From Cystobacterineae bacterium (GTDB lineage: Bacteria > Myxococcota > Myxococcia > Myxococcales > Myxococcaceae): a DNA stretch of 42,385 nucleotides. Location of the stretch: NCBI GenBank assembly GCA_009782175.1, contig WRKR01000025.1:1-42385 (forward strand). The letters are read 5' to 3'. Positions within the stretch are counted from its first letter, which is position 1. The number at the start of each line of letters is the position of its first letter. Under the pieces are notes generated by a model. That model was not told where the DNA came from. It was given only the letters and a program-made list of their open reading frames with translations, and did no database searches. Shown here in pieces: positions 1-8,420 of the stretch. Made by a program: the position numbers and the translations under genes.

Positions 1-49
1 GCCGACGGGGCAAAAGTAGTTGGTGCAGCAAGGAAGGAGCTAGGAAGCA

Positions 50-330
50 ACCGACGATGAGCCCCGCAGGGCCCTCGGAGAGTGGTTTTTTTTGGTTACT
101 TTTTTTGTCCAGACAAAAAAAGTGACTTGCCGAAGGCAAGCTGCGCCCGCAGGGCGAAAATAGCCGGGCCGCAGGCCCACTCCCCCCCCGAAGGGAAAAA
201 AACAAAACCAAAAGCAAAAAAACCCTTCGCCGGAGGCGACTCTCCACCCAGGAAGGAAAAAAAATTTCATTTAAAATGCCCGCCGCCAGGCGAAAAAACA
301 AAACCGAAAGTGAAAAAACTCTCCTGAAAT
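50..330. repeat. Dispersed palindromic repeat, left copy
   Basis: Non-coding, low-complexity block made of GC-rich mini-palindromes separated by A-rich and T-rich runs. Its centre is a 15-bp inverted repeat (95-109 against 112-126) with a 2-nt loop and one mismatch, of the type GTTACTTTTTTTGTC / GACAAAAAAAGTGAC. It is followed by a CTTGCC-GAA-GGCAAG hairpin, a GGGCCGCAGGCCC palindrome and two CTTCGCCGGAGGCG-type modules. The same ordered blocks occur in reverse complement at 41870-42295. Repeats with a GGTTACTTTTT...AAAAAGTGAC core are common between genes of many Proteobacteria and often give rise to spurious short ORFs (a VTFFVWTKKVTKK-type peptide on the minus strand here). No real gene is visible inside it. 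Confidence 0.8.
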
Positions 331-396
331 ATTTTGCTTCCTCAAACAAACGGAGAATGTTATGTTCCTCTTGCTGCGCAGAAAAAGCAGCTGGGT

Positions 397-543
397 CTGA
401 TAACCCAAGTTAAGTTCTATGGTGGCGGGAGCCACCGGGAAAGCCCTGTGGCTCATTGCTTTTGAGCCCCCGGTTGACCCGGTGGCCTGGGCGGGAGGTC
501 GCAAGGCCTGCCGGATTTTTCCATAGAACTTGCCGGTTATCAG
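397..543 (+). ncRNA. Candidate structured RNA or leader, unknown family
   Basis: A two-part terminal stem encloses the element: CTGATAACC (397-405) pairs with GGTTATCAG (535-543), and AAGTTCTATGG (412-422) pairs perfectly with CCATAGAACTT (521-531). Inside are two branches. One is GCCACCGGG (431-439) with CCCGGTGGC (478-486), capped by a GGCTCA/TGAGCC hairpin (450-455 with 463-468). The other, about 495-514, has a GCAA (GNRA) tetraloop. The GNRA loop exists only when read on the plus strand, which suggests plus-strand transcription. More hairpins follow (CCACCC/GGGTGG at 554-568, TCTCC/GGAGA at 588-600, AGCAGCGCTGCT at 600-611), then the ribosome-binding site of the next gene. It lacks the signatures of SRP RNA, RNase P RNA, tmRNA or tRNA. 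It may be a free small RNA, a riboswitch-like leader or a palindromic mobile element. Confidence 0.55.
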
Positions 544-627
544 CTCGTTTAGGCCACCCTGTGGGTGGTTTCACGAGTTGCCCAGCTTCTCCCTCGGAGA
601 GCAGCGCTGCTGTTCGACGTTTTTGAA

Positions 628-638
628 GAGAGAGGGAG
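628..638 (+). promoter_or_regulatory. Strong ribosome-binding site
   Basis: AGGGAGGAGGC lies about 9 bases before the ATG at 648 and fixes the start of the first gene. It directly follows the hairpin-rich stretch 397-611, so access to it could depend on folding of that leader (inference). Confidence 0.6.
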
Positions 639-647
639 GAGGCTTTT

Positions 648-1070
648 ATGAGTGAAAAAAAAGCAGGGGCAATTCTCAACGCTGAGGAAGGGCAGGTTGT
701 GGAAACCCTGGAGCAGCAGCTTATTGAGCTGCGTATACGCGGCTATTGGGATGCGGCGAGTGTTTATTTGCAGGCGATGCATGTCATTCAGTTGCCCGGG
801 GGAAAAAACCATTTGCACAGCATTGCTGCTTTGGTTGCTGAGGCCAGCTTGGACGCCATGCAAGGCCACCCTGGCCTCAAGAAGTATTTGGCGGTTTTCA
901 GCGACGAGCTGATGAGCTTTCTCAAAGCGCTTGAGGAAGCCAAAAAAAACAACACGGAAATACCCAAAGAGAAAATGGACGCCATGTGGGCCGGGCTCAC
1001 AGAACGCTTAAGCAAATTTAAGCCGTGGGGAGTTGCAGAAACTTTTCATGGCTCCCCTCACTGGAGTTGA
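648..1070 (+). CDS. Hypothetical helical protein
   Basis: Not recognised. The product is 140 residues, without signal peptide or membrane segment, and is predicted largely alpha-helical. The N-terminal half is hydrophobic and helical (around TLEQQLIELRIRGYWDAA and AMHVIQLPG). The C-terminal half is Lys/Glu-rich and ends near residue 125 in a short Phe/Trp-containing tail. The ATG at 648 is chosen because AGGGAGGAGG sits just upstream. A second small helical protein starts 22 bases after the stop, so the two probably form an operon under the structured leader at 397-611. They could form a complex, but nothing in the sequence proves it. Confidence 0.6.
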   Translation: MSEKKAGAILNAEEGQVVETLEQQLIELRIRGYWDAASVYLQAMHVIQLPGGKNHLHSIAALVAEASLDAMQGHPGLKKYLAVFSDELMSFLKALEEAKKNNTEIPKEKMDAMWAGLTERLSKFKPWGVAETFHGSPHWS

Positions 1071-1092
1071 AACTTTTTTTTCAGAGGGCGTC

Positions 1093-1551
1093 ATGCAAAA
1101 AACTGAGAATGAAAAAGTGGAAGCCATTATAGGCATGTTAAGGCGCCTCCAAAACAGAGGCTTCGAGGGCGCTGCTTTGTTGAGAGAAAAGTTTGAAGCT
1201 TTGGCCGCAATATCCGGCGCGCACTATGCAGAAAAAATAGGGAGGAAGTTGGAAGAAACCCTGCGCTTTGCTGACAGAGGACAACCTGAGGCAACGCTAC
1301 ACTTGATGGCTTTGGCTGAGTTTGTAGACAACGCCATTGTTGAAGAAACGCAACACGCCAAAGAGTTGGAGCAGCTCTTCCAAAACTTGTGGGAGGCAAA
1401 GGCAGCGCATGCTCAAGCTTCCATGGTGGTTTCAACCACGGCTTCAGTTGAGGCTTCAGCTTTAGCTTCAACTTCTATTTCCCCCTCAACTACAGAAGAG
1501 CCCAGGCCAAAAAAAACAACCCTTTTATATGGGAAAAGTCCATTGGAATGA
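1093..1551 (+). CDS. Hypothetical helical protein with Ser/Ala/Thr-rich tail
   Basis: Not recognised. The start at 1093 is preferred over an in-frame start at 1033 because 1033 would overlap the previous gene and AGAGGG lies a few bases before 1093. The 152-residue product has about 105 residues of amphipathic helix rich in Glu, Ala, Leu and Lys (EKVEAIIGMLRRLQNRG at the start). A low-complexity tail follows, made of Ser, Thr, Ala and Val with short echoes of GCTTCAG-type DNA (1441-1475), ending in a basic stretch (PRPKKTT). Such a tail could be a flexible linker or a product of local DNA duplication. The next gene converges from the other strand. Confidence 0.55.
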   Translation: MQKTENEKVEAIIGMLRRLQNRGFEGAALLREKFEALAAISGAHYAEKIGRKLEETLRFADRGQPEATLHLMALAEFVDNAIVEETQHAKELEQLFQNLWEAKAAHAQASMVVSTTASVEASALASTSISPSTTEEPRPKKTTLLYGKSPLE

Positions 1552-1685
1552 GGGGGAAAGCAGAGTGGAAAAACATAGCCCTCGGGTGGCCAAAGTGTTG
1601 AGTTTGAGGTGAGTTAAAGTTTGGTTTGAGTGCACTTGGGGTTTTTGAGAGAAAAGCAAAGCTGAAGAAAGTTTTGGTGTGGGGG

Positions 1686-3155
1686 CTATTCAGGGAAGCG
1701 TGAGAAATAGTTTTCGGCTGCGGCCCACAGCAGCTCGGAGTTCAGCTGGGCTTTGCATTGGCGGTAGCGTGCAATGTCTACAATTTGAGCAATTAAGTCT
1801 CTGGGGTGGCAGGCGGCGAAGGGGCGCTGTATAGGCATATAATAGCGTTGGATGAATTGTTGAATGAGGGGTTGTGAGAAAGTCAGCTGGTGGAGCAGAC
1901 ACTCTTTTTCCCATATGTTGAAAAAAGCTTCCAGGGTGGGAGGGGGGACTTCAAGCTTATAGCGGACGCGGCGCAAGAAGGCCTCATCAACCAATTCTGT
2001 TGGGTTGAGGTTGGTAGAGAAGACGACAAAGTTGTCAAAGGGGACTTGGAGTTTTTTCCCGGTGTGCAAGGTGAGAAAATCCACATCATTCTCCAAGGGA
2101 ACAATCCACCGGTTAAGCAAGTCTCTGGGGGAGACGCGCTGGCGTCCAAAGTCATCAATAAGCAGCATGCCGTTGGTGGCTTTGAGTTGAGGGGGGGCCT
2201 CATAGGTGCGCGCATAGGGTGAATAGCTGAGATCCAACACTTCCAGAGAAAGCTCTCCGCCGGCGACGATGAAGGGTCGCTGGCAATAAACCCAGCGACC
2301 GTCACAACCTTGCTGAGAGAGGGAAAGAGGCAAGGGCAAAGGCACATGGACGCTTTTGTCAAAAAAGCGGATGACGAAATTGTCCACCCACAAGGCATGC
2401 GGAATAAAAATAGCGCTCTCCAGGCATTCGGCCAGTTTTCTGCAAATGGCTGTTTTGCCATTTCCAGGAGGCCCCCAGACGAAGAGGGAGCGGCCTGCAC
2501 TCAGCGCGGGCCCGAGGCGTTGCTCCGTGTTGGGAGGCAAAACGAGGTGTTGCAGGCTTTGCCGCAGCCCTCGGGCGCTGACGGGCCGGTTCCGCACGCT
2601 TTGCAAGCGAGCTGCGGTTGCCCATTTTTCGAAGGGGATGGGGGCGGGCCCATGGTAGTGGCTGCGCTCCAATATTTGCTTCAGCAGATCTCTGGAAAAA
2701 TGCGTAAGCCTATATTGCATGCCGGATTTGCCAAGGCTTAAGTTGGTGCTGCCATAAAGCTCTACATGTTTTTCGCGCCTGAGGCTGTCCACCACCTCGT
2801 CCACAATGGGTGAGGGAAGCCTCAAGTGTTGCACCAACTCCGCTCCGCGCATTCCACCGGAAAAAAACAAGGCCTTTAAAACCAACTCTTCGAGAAAAAC
2901 GGCGGGCAAACCCGTTTCTTCACACGTTTTAGGTGAAAGAGGAACAAAAGGTGCGGCATGGTTTTGCGGGGCGGGTGCAAGGGAAACAGGCTCTCCTTGC
3001 TTGCGTCTGGGGATGGGCCCCATGGCCTTATAACTCCCAGGCCTTGGGGTATCTTCAGAAAGCGAGGAGTCCTCAGAGAGTGTCTCATTGGGGAAGTTAG
3101 AGAGGTGGTTTTCTGTCACGGTTGTTCCAACTAAAGCTTTGGCCCATTCCAACAT
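1686..3155 (-). CDS. AAA-type ATPase with N-terminal winged-helix-like region
   Basis: This is a 489-residue ATPase. The first ~70 residues are polar and poorly conserved in appearance. Residues about 85-165 look like a winged-helix or helical domain (LEELVLKALFFSGGMRGAEL). The AAA core follows: Walker A GPPGNGKT near residue 230, Walker B MLLIDDFGRQ near 330, and a sensor-1-like VVFSTNLNP near 375. A likely arginine finger or sensor follows in AFLRRVRYK. A C-terminal helical lid follows. The fold suggests a remodelling or regulatory ATPase, but the substrate is unknown. The ATG at 3155 overlaps the stop of the upstream lipoprotein gene by 25 bases, so the two are probably co-transcribed. No clear ribosome-binding site supports this start, and Met45 is an alternative. 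Confidence 0.75.
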   Translation of the reverse strand: MLEWAKALVGTTVTENHLSNFPNETLSEDSSLSEDTPRPGSYKAMGPIPRRKQGEPVSLAPAPQNHAAPFVPLSPKTCEETGLPAVFLEELVLKALFFSGGMRGAELVQHLRLPSPIVDEVVDSLRREKHVELYGSTNLSLGKSGMQYRLTHFSRDLLKQILERSHYHGPAPIPFEKWATAARLQSVRNRPVSARGLRQSLQHLVLPPNTEQRLGPALSAGRSLFVWGPPGNGKTAICRKLAECLESAIFIPHALWVDNFVIRFFDKSVHVPLPLPLSLSQQGCDGRWVYCQRPFIVAGGELSLEVLDLSYSPYARTYEAPPQLKATNGMLLIDDFGRQRVSPRDLLNRWIVPLENDVDFLTLHTGKKLQVPFDNFVVFSTNLNPTELVDEAFLRRVRYKLEVPPPTLEAFFNIWEKECLLHQLTFSQPLIQQFIQRYYMPIQRPFAACHPRDLIAQIVDIARYRQCKAQLNSELLWAAAENYFSRFPE

Positions 3156-5134
3156 GCGTCAATGGGCACAGCTGAATTAAAGCTGCGGCATAAGTCATGC
3201 CCTCGCGTGGGCCAGGGTGCTTCTTTGTCGAGGCCGGGCGAGTCTATGAGGAAGCTATAAAAGGTTCTGCTGGCGTTGCTCTCTATTTCCAGCACCAACA
3301 TGCTGCGCGTCGAAGAGCTTGGAATGAGGAGCGCCTTCCTTAGGGTATGTGTTTTTGCCTCCAAAAAGTCTTCCTGCCAGCGCACCTCAAAGTTGGAATT
3401 CAACACCACAACGGAGCCGGAGTGGTCCACAAGCAGAATGTCTCCTCCCTCTATGAGGAAGAGGGCTTGGGGAAACCATGCCTCTGTGCTTTGGGAAGAC
3501 GAGATGGCATCCGTATTATAGCGGTGAATATATCCCTCTCTGTCGGAAGCAATTAAGGCGTTGTCCTTGTCAATGGCCCACGGCGTTATGCCTTCAGTTA
3601 AAATCTGACGGACGCTGGTTCCTCCCAGAGGAGACACCCAATCGAGTCCCCAGAGGACTTGAGAGCCGATGCCAAAAATAGATTTCAAATTATTGGTTTG
3701 AACGGAGGAGTCGGAGCTTCCCCACACGGAAGTGTTGTTCCATTGATGTTGATAGGAAAACCAAGCGGAACGAATGGCGGAGGAATATACCAAGGCGTTT
3801 TGTGGAGATTGAGGTTGTACCACAACTGCCGCAAGCATTCCATAGGCTATTAGAGATGTGCTTTCACCACAACTCAAACGATCCTCTTCCTCGAGAAATT
3901 GATAAGTTTCCAAATATTGATCCTCGCCAATGCTGAATTTGCGCACCACGAGCAATTCCTGCGTGGGGCCTCCTTGCAGGAGGGCAAAAGAGGAGTCGGT
4001 CCCTTTGAGAATAGAGCAGCCTTTCACCAAAGGCAGGCCTGTTTCTACATGGAGAGCATGCAGGCCTACACCATCCATTGTGGTGCATGTTTTGAGCAGC
4101 ACTTGCGTACCTTTGTGGTTGCCCAGCAAAAAGTCCCCCTCCGTGGGCCACTCAAAACCGCTGGCTGTGCTTGTCCACACCTGTTGGCCTTTGGAATTAT
4201 AGGCCGCTATTTGAGTTGAGCTGAGTTGTATAAAAGTCCAACCGTCTTTTGTGGAGGTTTCAATCAATTCTGCTGTGGCCAGGTTTTGTGTCCACAACAC
4301 GCGCTCAATATAGAGCGGAAGGGTGTGCTTGCTTTCTTTTGTGTTGCCTGCCTCGTCCACGGCAGTGGCTTTCAGGGTCAACTCATGCTCCCCATGGGGC
4401 AGGTTCCGCACATTCGAAAGCAATATTTTAAAGCACTGGGCATTGGGCTTGTCTTGCAACCTTTGGGGGCATTCTGTGAGGGCGGCGCTGGTTTTGGAGT
4501 TTTGGCCGTCGACCACCAACTCTGTTTTTTCCCAATGGATGTCCGCGTCCTCATTCTGCAGTTGCACATAGAGGATTTCATCCCGGCCCCAGCTGTTTTT
4601 GCCCTTTTCAACTTCAACCTCCGACCTCAGCTGAGGAGGTGTTGTGTCATAAACCCAGCTAAAATGCTCTATGGTGTTGCCTTCAACGCCATGGGCCTCC
4701 ACCTCTAAAAAATAACTTCCGTTGGCGAGAGGTTGGGGCGAGCATTTTAATTGCCGATGGTTCCCCTGGGCCTCCACCTTAAGCTCCTCGCACCAAAAGG
4801 GCTGCCTTTCTGAGCCAGGCGCTTGAAGCCATATGTCCACGCCTGCGGAGGCTCCATAAACGTTCATTTGCATCTCTATATGGGCATTGTTTGTGCGCTG
4901 GTTTGGCCCGAATGTCTCCACCACATTCTCCAGGCGCACGTCCGGCACGGTTTGTCCAGGGTTGTGCGGATCTTCCTTGCCCCATACGCATACACCCACC
5001 TCGTTCTGCCCGACACAGTGGCGACCCTCCCCGCATGGACGCTCCTGATCACAAGAGCCTTCATGTACAGGACACCCCAGCATGACAAAAATGCCAGCCA
5101 ACAGACAAAATTCCCCTCGTCCCCTAGTTTTCAC
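3131..5134 (-). CDS. Large exported lipoprotein: Ig-like domains plus beta-propeller-like region
   Basis: The start is placed at GTG 5134, because AAGGGG lies 7 bases upstream of it; an in-frame TTG at 5149 would add five residues. The N-terminus is then a basic stretch, a hydrophobic core and MLGC with Cys21, a loose lipobox. A Cys-rich segment follows (GSCDQERPCGEGRHCVG). Next come two regions resembling bacterial Ig-like or adhesion modules (ending in DTTPPQL and ...AVDEAGNTKESKHTLPL). The rest, about residues 280-640, has repeated beta-rich Trp-containing blades like a PQQ- or WD-type propeller. The protein probably sits at the outer membrane or cell surface. The ATPase gene overlaps its 3' end, an unusual pairing of an exported protein with a cytosolic AAA ATPase. 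Confidence 0.65.
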   Translation of the reverse strand: MKTRGRGEFCLLAGIFVMLGCPVHEGSCDQERPCGEGRHCVGQNEVGVCVWGKEDPHNPGQTVPDVRLENVVETFGPNQRTNNAHIEMQMNVYGASAGVDIWLQAPGSERQPFWCEELKVEAQGNHRQLKCSPQPLANGSYFLEVEAHGVEGNTIEHFSWVYDTTPPQLRSEVEVEKGKNSWGRDEILYVQLQNEDADIHWEKTELVVDGQNSKTSAALTECPQRLQDKPNAQCFKILLSNVRNLPHGEHELTLKATAVDEAGNTKESKHTLPLYIERVLWTQNLATAELIETSTKDGWTFIQLSSTQIAAYNSKGQQVWTSTASGFEWPTEGDFLLGNHKGTQVLLKTCTTMDGVGLHALHVETGLPLVKGCSILKGTDSSFALLQGGPTQELLVVRKFSIGEDQYLETYQFLEEEDRLSCGESTSLIAYGMLAAVVVQPQSPQNALVYSSAIRSAWFSYQHQWNNTSVWGSSDSSVQTNNLKSIFGIGSQVLWGLDWVSPLGGTSVRQILTEGITPWAIDKDNALIASDREGYIHRYNTDAISSSQSTEAWFPQALFLIEGGDILLVDHSGSVVVLNSNFEVRWQEDFLEAKTHTLRKALLIPSSSTRSMLVLEIESNASRTFYSFLIDSPGLDKEAPWPTRGHDLCRSFNSAVPIDACWNGPKL

Positions 5135-5468
5135 GGCAAACCCCTTCAAATAAACTCGTTAAGAGTATGTGTCCCTACTGCACCCCAGCCCCCATATGCA
5201 TGCCCTACTGGTATATACGCTCCAGAGGCATATGCGTTTCGTCATACATGACGCAGGACTTAACTATTATGTATTTCTCCTACCTGTCACCACCTTGTCA
5301 ATAGCTCCACAGCAATCAGAAGCAATAGACACCTGAGGTTTACACCTACATTGCCCTGCTTTTGCTCACACAAGTTTTGGGCCTTGGGGGTGGCCTTTTT
5401 TTCAGGCCTCACAAGCCGCAAGGGCTCAAAAAACGGGCAGAAACCCAGCTCAAAGGGGGTGAAAAGCC
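5135..5468. other. Intergenic region, probable promoter zone of the lipoprotein gene
   Basis: No credible gene is present. Read on the minus strand, a TTGACA hexamer lies at 5296-5301 and an ACATAATAG-like AT-rich box near 5265-5273, but their spacing is too long for a standard pair, so no promoter is called. A short dyad CGTCAT-AC-ATGACG at 5240-5253 sits between these boxes and the gene and could be an operator. The stretch next to the Nudix gene (5385-5450) holds GGCC-flanked T/A runs but no convincing terminator. Confidence 0.35.
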
Positions 5469-7034
5469 CTAGCAATCCGCGCCGCAGGCTTCTTCTTCAA
5501 AGCCTGGGTGCCACCCTATGCCGTCAAACACCACTTTTCCTTCTTTTTCGAGTTTGGAAAGCAGGGCCAGCAGGCTGCCTCTGGCTGGGCCTTGGGCCTG
5601 CTCTCCCAGCATTCCATAAATGGCCTCGCACAGGGCTTCCTCGTCGCTTTCCCCTTCGGTTATGAGGCCCAGCAGTTGGCGCTCCCTCGCTGCGCGGTGG
5701 CGGAGGTAGCTTTGCAGTTTGGCCTTGGCCTCCACAATGGTGGGGCCATGCGCAGGGTAAATGGTGCGGGGGCCCAGTGCCAAGAGGCGCTCCAACTGCT
5801 CAACATAGGCAGCCATATCCCCCTCTGGTGGGGCAATGGCAATGGTGCCTTGGCCTGCCACCATGTCTCCGGCAATGAGGGTTTTGCGGCGCTCCTCCCA
5901 GAGGCACAGGTGCCCCGGCGCATGCCCCGGTGTATGCAATACCTCCAGGTGCATGGGCATGGGCCCCTGAAGGCTCAACACCTCTCCGTCCTCCAGCAGG
6001 CGCTGCACTGCAAAGCCCAGGTGTTGGGCGGTGAGCGCGTGGCAGGCTATGGGCAAGGCGCATTGTCGGCTCAGCCATTGGGCCCCCTCCATATGGTCCG
6101 CATGGTGGTGTGTCAGCAAAATACCTTTGGGGGTTTTGCCCAGGGTTTTTAGCTCCTCCAATATACGAAGGCAACGCGCAGCCTCCTCCGGGTTGCAAAA
6201 GCCCGGATCCACCACCCACAACTCGCCGGTACCCACAATATAGGTGTTGGTATATTGCGCCGGGGGCAGCGTATGGCTTTTGAGGGGCAGCACAAAAATG
6301 CCTCGTTGGAATTCCAAATGTTGGCCAATATGCTCTATGCAAAAGGGAGGGTTTTTCAACTCATGGAGGAGTTGTGCCTCGGAGTGGAAGCCGGCGAGGC
6401 AGCGCATAATGTTGAGGTTGGGTGGGTGCAGCAGGGCTTTGCCCTCCTCCCATAGGCGAAGGGCCTCTGCGGGGAATACCCAACCCCCCTCTTCGGCCTC
6501 TTCGGAGCGCACCTGGGGGTTTGCCCCCTCTGGGCAGGGCAGCACAAAAAACTGGGTATAAAAGCGCATGGGGAAAAAAGCCGGCGTTATCCAAATGCCG
6601 GCGGGCAGCAGTGGGGAGGCATCCAGTTGCAGGCCCAGCTTTTTGGCCTCCTGAGCAAAACTCACCTGGCCACGCATGAGGGCCTCGCGGAATGCTTTCA
6701 GGGCAAGGGGGCTTAAGGCAGAGGCATTTTTGGCCAAAAGCACACCGGTTTCTTCAAACAACTCGCGCAAGGCGGCAAGGCAAAAGCGGTGGAGGCCTAT
6801 GCTGCTCCCTTCTGCGGGGGTTGTTGGGTCTTCCAAGTCCACTTTGCCGCCGGGGAAGGCATAAAAGCCGCCGGCCATGCGCAGGTTTTTGGCCCTTTTT
6901 AGCCAAAAAGTGCTGAGGGCATTTTCCTCTCGCCTCACCATAACAACAGCTGCGGAGTCCACCAGGTTTAGCTGTGGCATTGCTGTGGGCATGGGTGTTG
7001 GCATGGGCATGGGTGTTGGTATGGGTGTTGTCAT
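5469..7034 (-). CDS. Nudix hydrolase / LACTB2-like metallo-beta-lactamase fusion
   Basis: Two enzymes in one 521-residue chain. Residues about 22-240 are a Nudix domain: the box is recognisable as FPGGK, an insertion of about 20 residues, then ALRELFEETGV, as in the NUDT19-like group. Residues about 255-470 are a metallo-beta-lactamase domain with THHHADHMEGA (metal ligands), HTPGHAPGH, AGDMVAG and PAHGP. The last ~50 residues form the winged-helix tail typical of LACTB2-like endoribonucleases. Family knowledge predicts hydrolysis of a nucleoside-diphosphate-linked substrate plus a hydrolase or RNase activity; the actual substrates are unknown. The extreme N-terminus is a Thr/Pro/Met repeat encoded by 12-bp-like units (about 6975-7030). 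Its ATG overlaps the stop of the HD-domain gene by four bases (ATGA), so the two are translationally coupled. Confidence 0.85.
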   Translation of the reverse strand: MTTPIPTPMPMPTPMPTAMPQLNLVDSAAVVMVRREENALSTFWLKRAKNLRMAGGFYAFPGGKVDLEDPTTPAEGSSIGLHRFCLAALRELFEETGVLLAKNASALSPLALKAFREALMRGQVSFAQEAKKLGLQLDASPLLPAGIWITPAFFPMRFYTQFFVLPCPEGANPQVRSEEAEEGGWVFPAEALRLWEEGKALLHPPNLNIMRCLAGFHSEAQLLHELKNPPFCIEHIGQHLEFQRGIFVLPLKSHTLPPAQYTNTYIVGTGELWVVDPGFCNPEEAARCLRILEELKTLGKTPKGILLTHHHADHMEGAQWLSRQCALPIACHALTAQHLGFAVQRLLEDGEVLSLQGPMPMHLEVLHTPGHAPGHLCLWEERRKTLIAGDMVAGQGTIAIAPPEGDMAAYVEQLERLLALGPRTIYPAHGPTIVEAKAKLQSYLRHRAARERQLLGLITEGESDEEALCEAIYGMLGEQAQGPARGSLLALLSKLEKEGKVVFDGIGWHPGFEEEACGADC

Positions 7035-8377
7035 TTTGTTTTCTTTGGGGGGGCATTGTTTTGGGGTTTGGGTGCATGAGCCAAAACAATTTCCTTGGCC
7101 AAGGCATGGTGCTCAGGGTGCACATAAATGCGGCTTAAGTGCACCGCCTCCCAGTGGGCATAGAGGGGCCAATATTCCGCGGCGGGAATGCATTGTGTTG
7201 TTTTGGCGTCCACCACATATAAGTCCAAGGGGTTTTGGGGGTTATGTCTGGAGAGTTGTGCTTTGGACTGGACGGGAAAAAACTCTATGCCGGCCTCATC
7301 CAATTTTTGGCACAGCGGCTCAAGGGCCCAATGTTTGTCTCTCTCTGAAAAGTCCGCCACGAGGCGAAAAACCTGTTGGGAAATAATTCTCTTGGCCCAG
7401 GGGTTATTGGAGCTCCTCAGTTTGGCGAGCAGGCCGATGTCATCAAAATGGGTGAAGGCCTCTGAGCAGAGGGGCACCTCAAACTCGCCGGCGGCGCTGT
7501 GGCAATAGCGCAGCAACATCTGCTCATAGGCTGTGGATTTGTGGTGGTAATAAACGGAGAGGAACATGTGCCACCGGCTTTGCAAAAAATCCTCAAAGGC
7601 GAAGCTGGCGCGCTGTCCAATGGCGAGGCAGGCGCGGTTGTCCACCACCGCGACCTCTGTGTTGTGCAGCAGCCAATCCAAGTCAAAGCGGCCATAATTC
7701 ACCCCCGTAAAAAACGAGTCCCTCGCCAAATAGTCCATCCTATCCGCGTCCAGCTCTCCGGCAATGAGGGCGTGGAGGAGGGGTGCATAGTTAATGCCTT
7801 CAAAAACAAAAACATTGCCGTGAGGTGGAGTAGCAAAAGCCAAGAGGCCCGCCACGTCCTCGGGCCTCAACTCAAACAACTCAAGGCTATGTGCCAGCAC
7901 GGGGGTGAGGGAGGAGTTCAGCATGAGGCTCAAAGAGAAGTCCTCATGTTTGGCCTGGGCCTCTCCCGTGTCAGGCAGCCATGCGGGTAATTGCAGGCAG
8001 GCGCGAGGTGGGGCGGCTTTTTCCAGGCTGTGGGAAAAAGGCAAATGGCCTATGTCATGCAGCAGGGCGGTTATGCGCAAGGCGGCTTGCATGCGGGCCA
8101 ACATTTTTTGGGGCAGGGGCAATTTTTTTTGCAAGGGGAACCAGAGGCGGGAGGCCAGGAACATGGCGCCGAGGCTGTGGGAGTGGCGCGTATGGGTAGC
8201 TCCGGGGAAAGCCAACTCTCCAAAGCCCAGTTGTTTTATATAGCGCAGGCGTTGGAAGAGGGGGCTGTCTATGAGAGGCGCTTCCCAGGCCTCTATTTCA
8301 ATGGTGCCATAAAGAGGGTCTCTTATTCTCACGGGTGGAATGGCTTTTGGCAGTTTTTTCTTATTTAGGCAAATCAA
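7031..8377 (-). CDS. HD-domain phosphohydrolase (dNTPase/SAMHD1-like)
   Basis: The 448-residue protein has the HD-superfamily pattern of dGTPase/SAMHD1-type enzymes. It opens with IRDPLYGTIEI and FQRLRYIKQLG, followed by the metal-ligand motifs HTRHSHSLG and LLHDIGHLPFSH and, later, ELDADRMDYLARD, whose Asp completes the site. Such enzymes remove triphosphate from dNTPs or act on related nucleotides; the specificity is not visible. The listed start is a TTG with no well-spaced ribosome-binding site, and GTG at 8332 (just before the conserved IRDPLYG) is an equally good start. The next gene on this strand, the Nudix/MBL fusion, starts inside its stop codon. This suggests a shared role in nucleotide clean-up (inference). 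The transglutaminase-like gene diverges 43 bases away. Confidence 0.85.
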   Translation of the reverse strand: MICLNKKKLPKAIPPVRIRDPLYGTIEIEAWEAPLIDSPLFQRLRYIKQLGFGELAFPGATHTRHSHSLGAMFLASRLWFPLQKKLPLPQKMLARMQAALRITALLHDIGHLPFSHSLEKAAPPRACLQLPAWLPDTGEAQAKHEDFSLSLMLNSSLTPVLAHSLELFELRPEDVAGLLAFATPPHGNVFVFEGINYAPLLHALIAGELDADRMDYLARDSFFTGVNYGRFDLDWLLHNTEVAVVDNRACLAIGQRASFAFEDFLQSRWHMFLSVYYHHKSTAYEQMLLRYCHSAAGEFEVPLCSEAFTHFDDIGLLAKLRSSNNPWAKRIISQQVFRLVADFSERDKHWALEPLCQKLDEAGIEFFPVQSKAQLSRHNPQNPLDLYVVDAKTTQCIPAAEYWPLYAHWEAVHLSRIYVHPEHHALAKEIVLAHAPKPQNNAPPKKTK

Positions 8378-8420
8378 CTCACCCGGTGAAATTTTCCCTC
8401 AAATGGGCTAGGGGGCAGTT

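Noticed and set aside
40-327. Short overlapping frames in the left repeat, one giving a VTFFVWTKKVTKK-type peptide
   Set aside because: Such peptides are commonly mis-annotated from this palindromic repeat type; both strands are open because of low-complexity DNA.
397-543. 6S RNA, SRP RNA, RNase P RNA or tRNA
   Set aside because: The length, branched layout and absence of conserved signatures do not fit any of these; kept only as an unclassified structured RNA.
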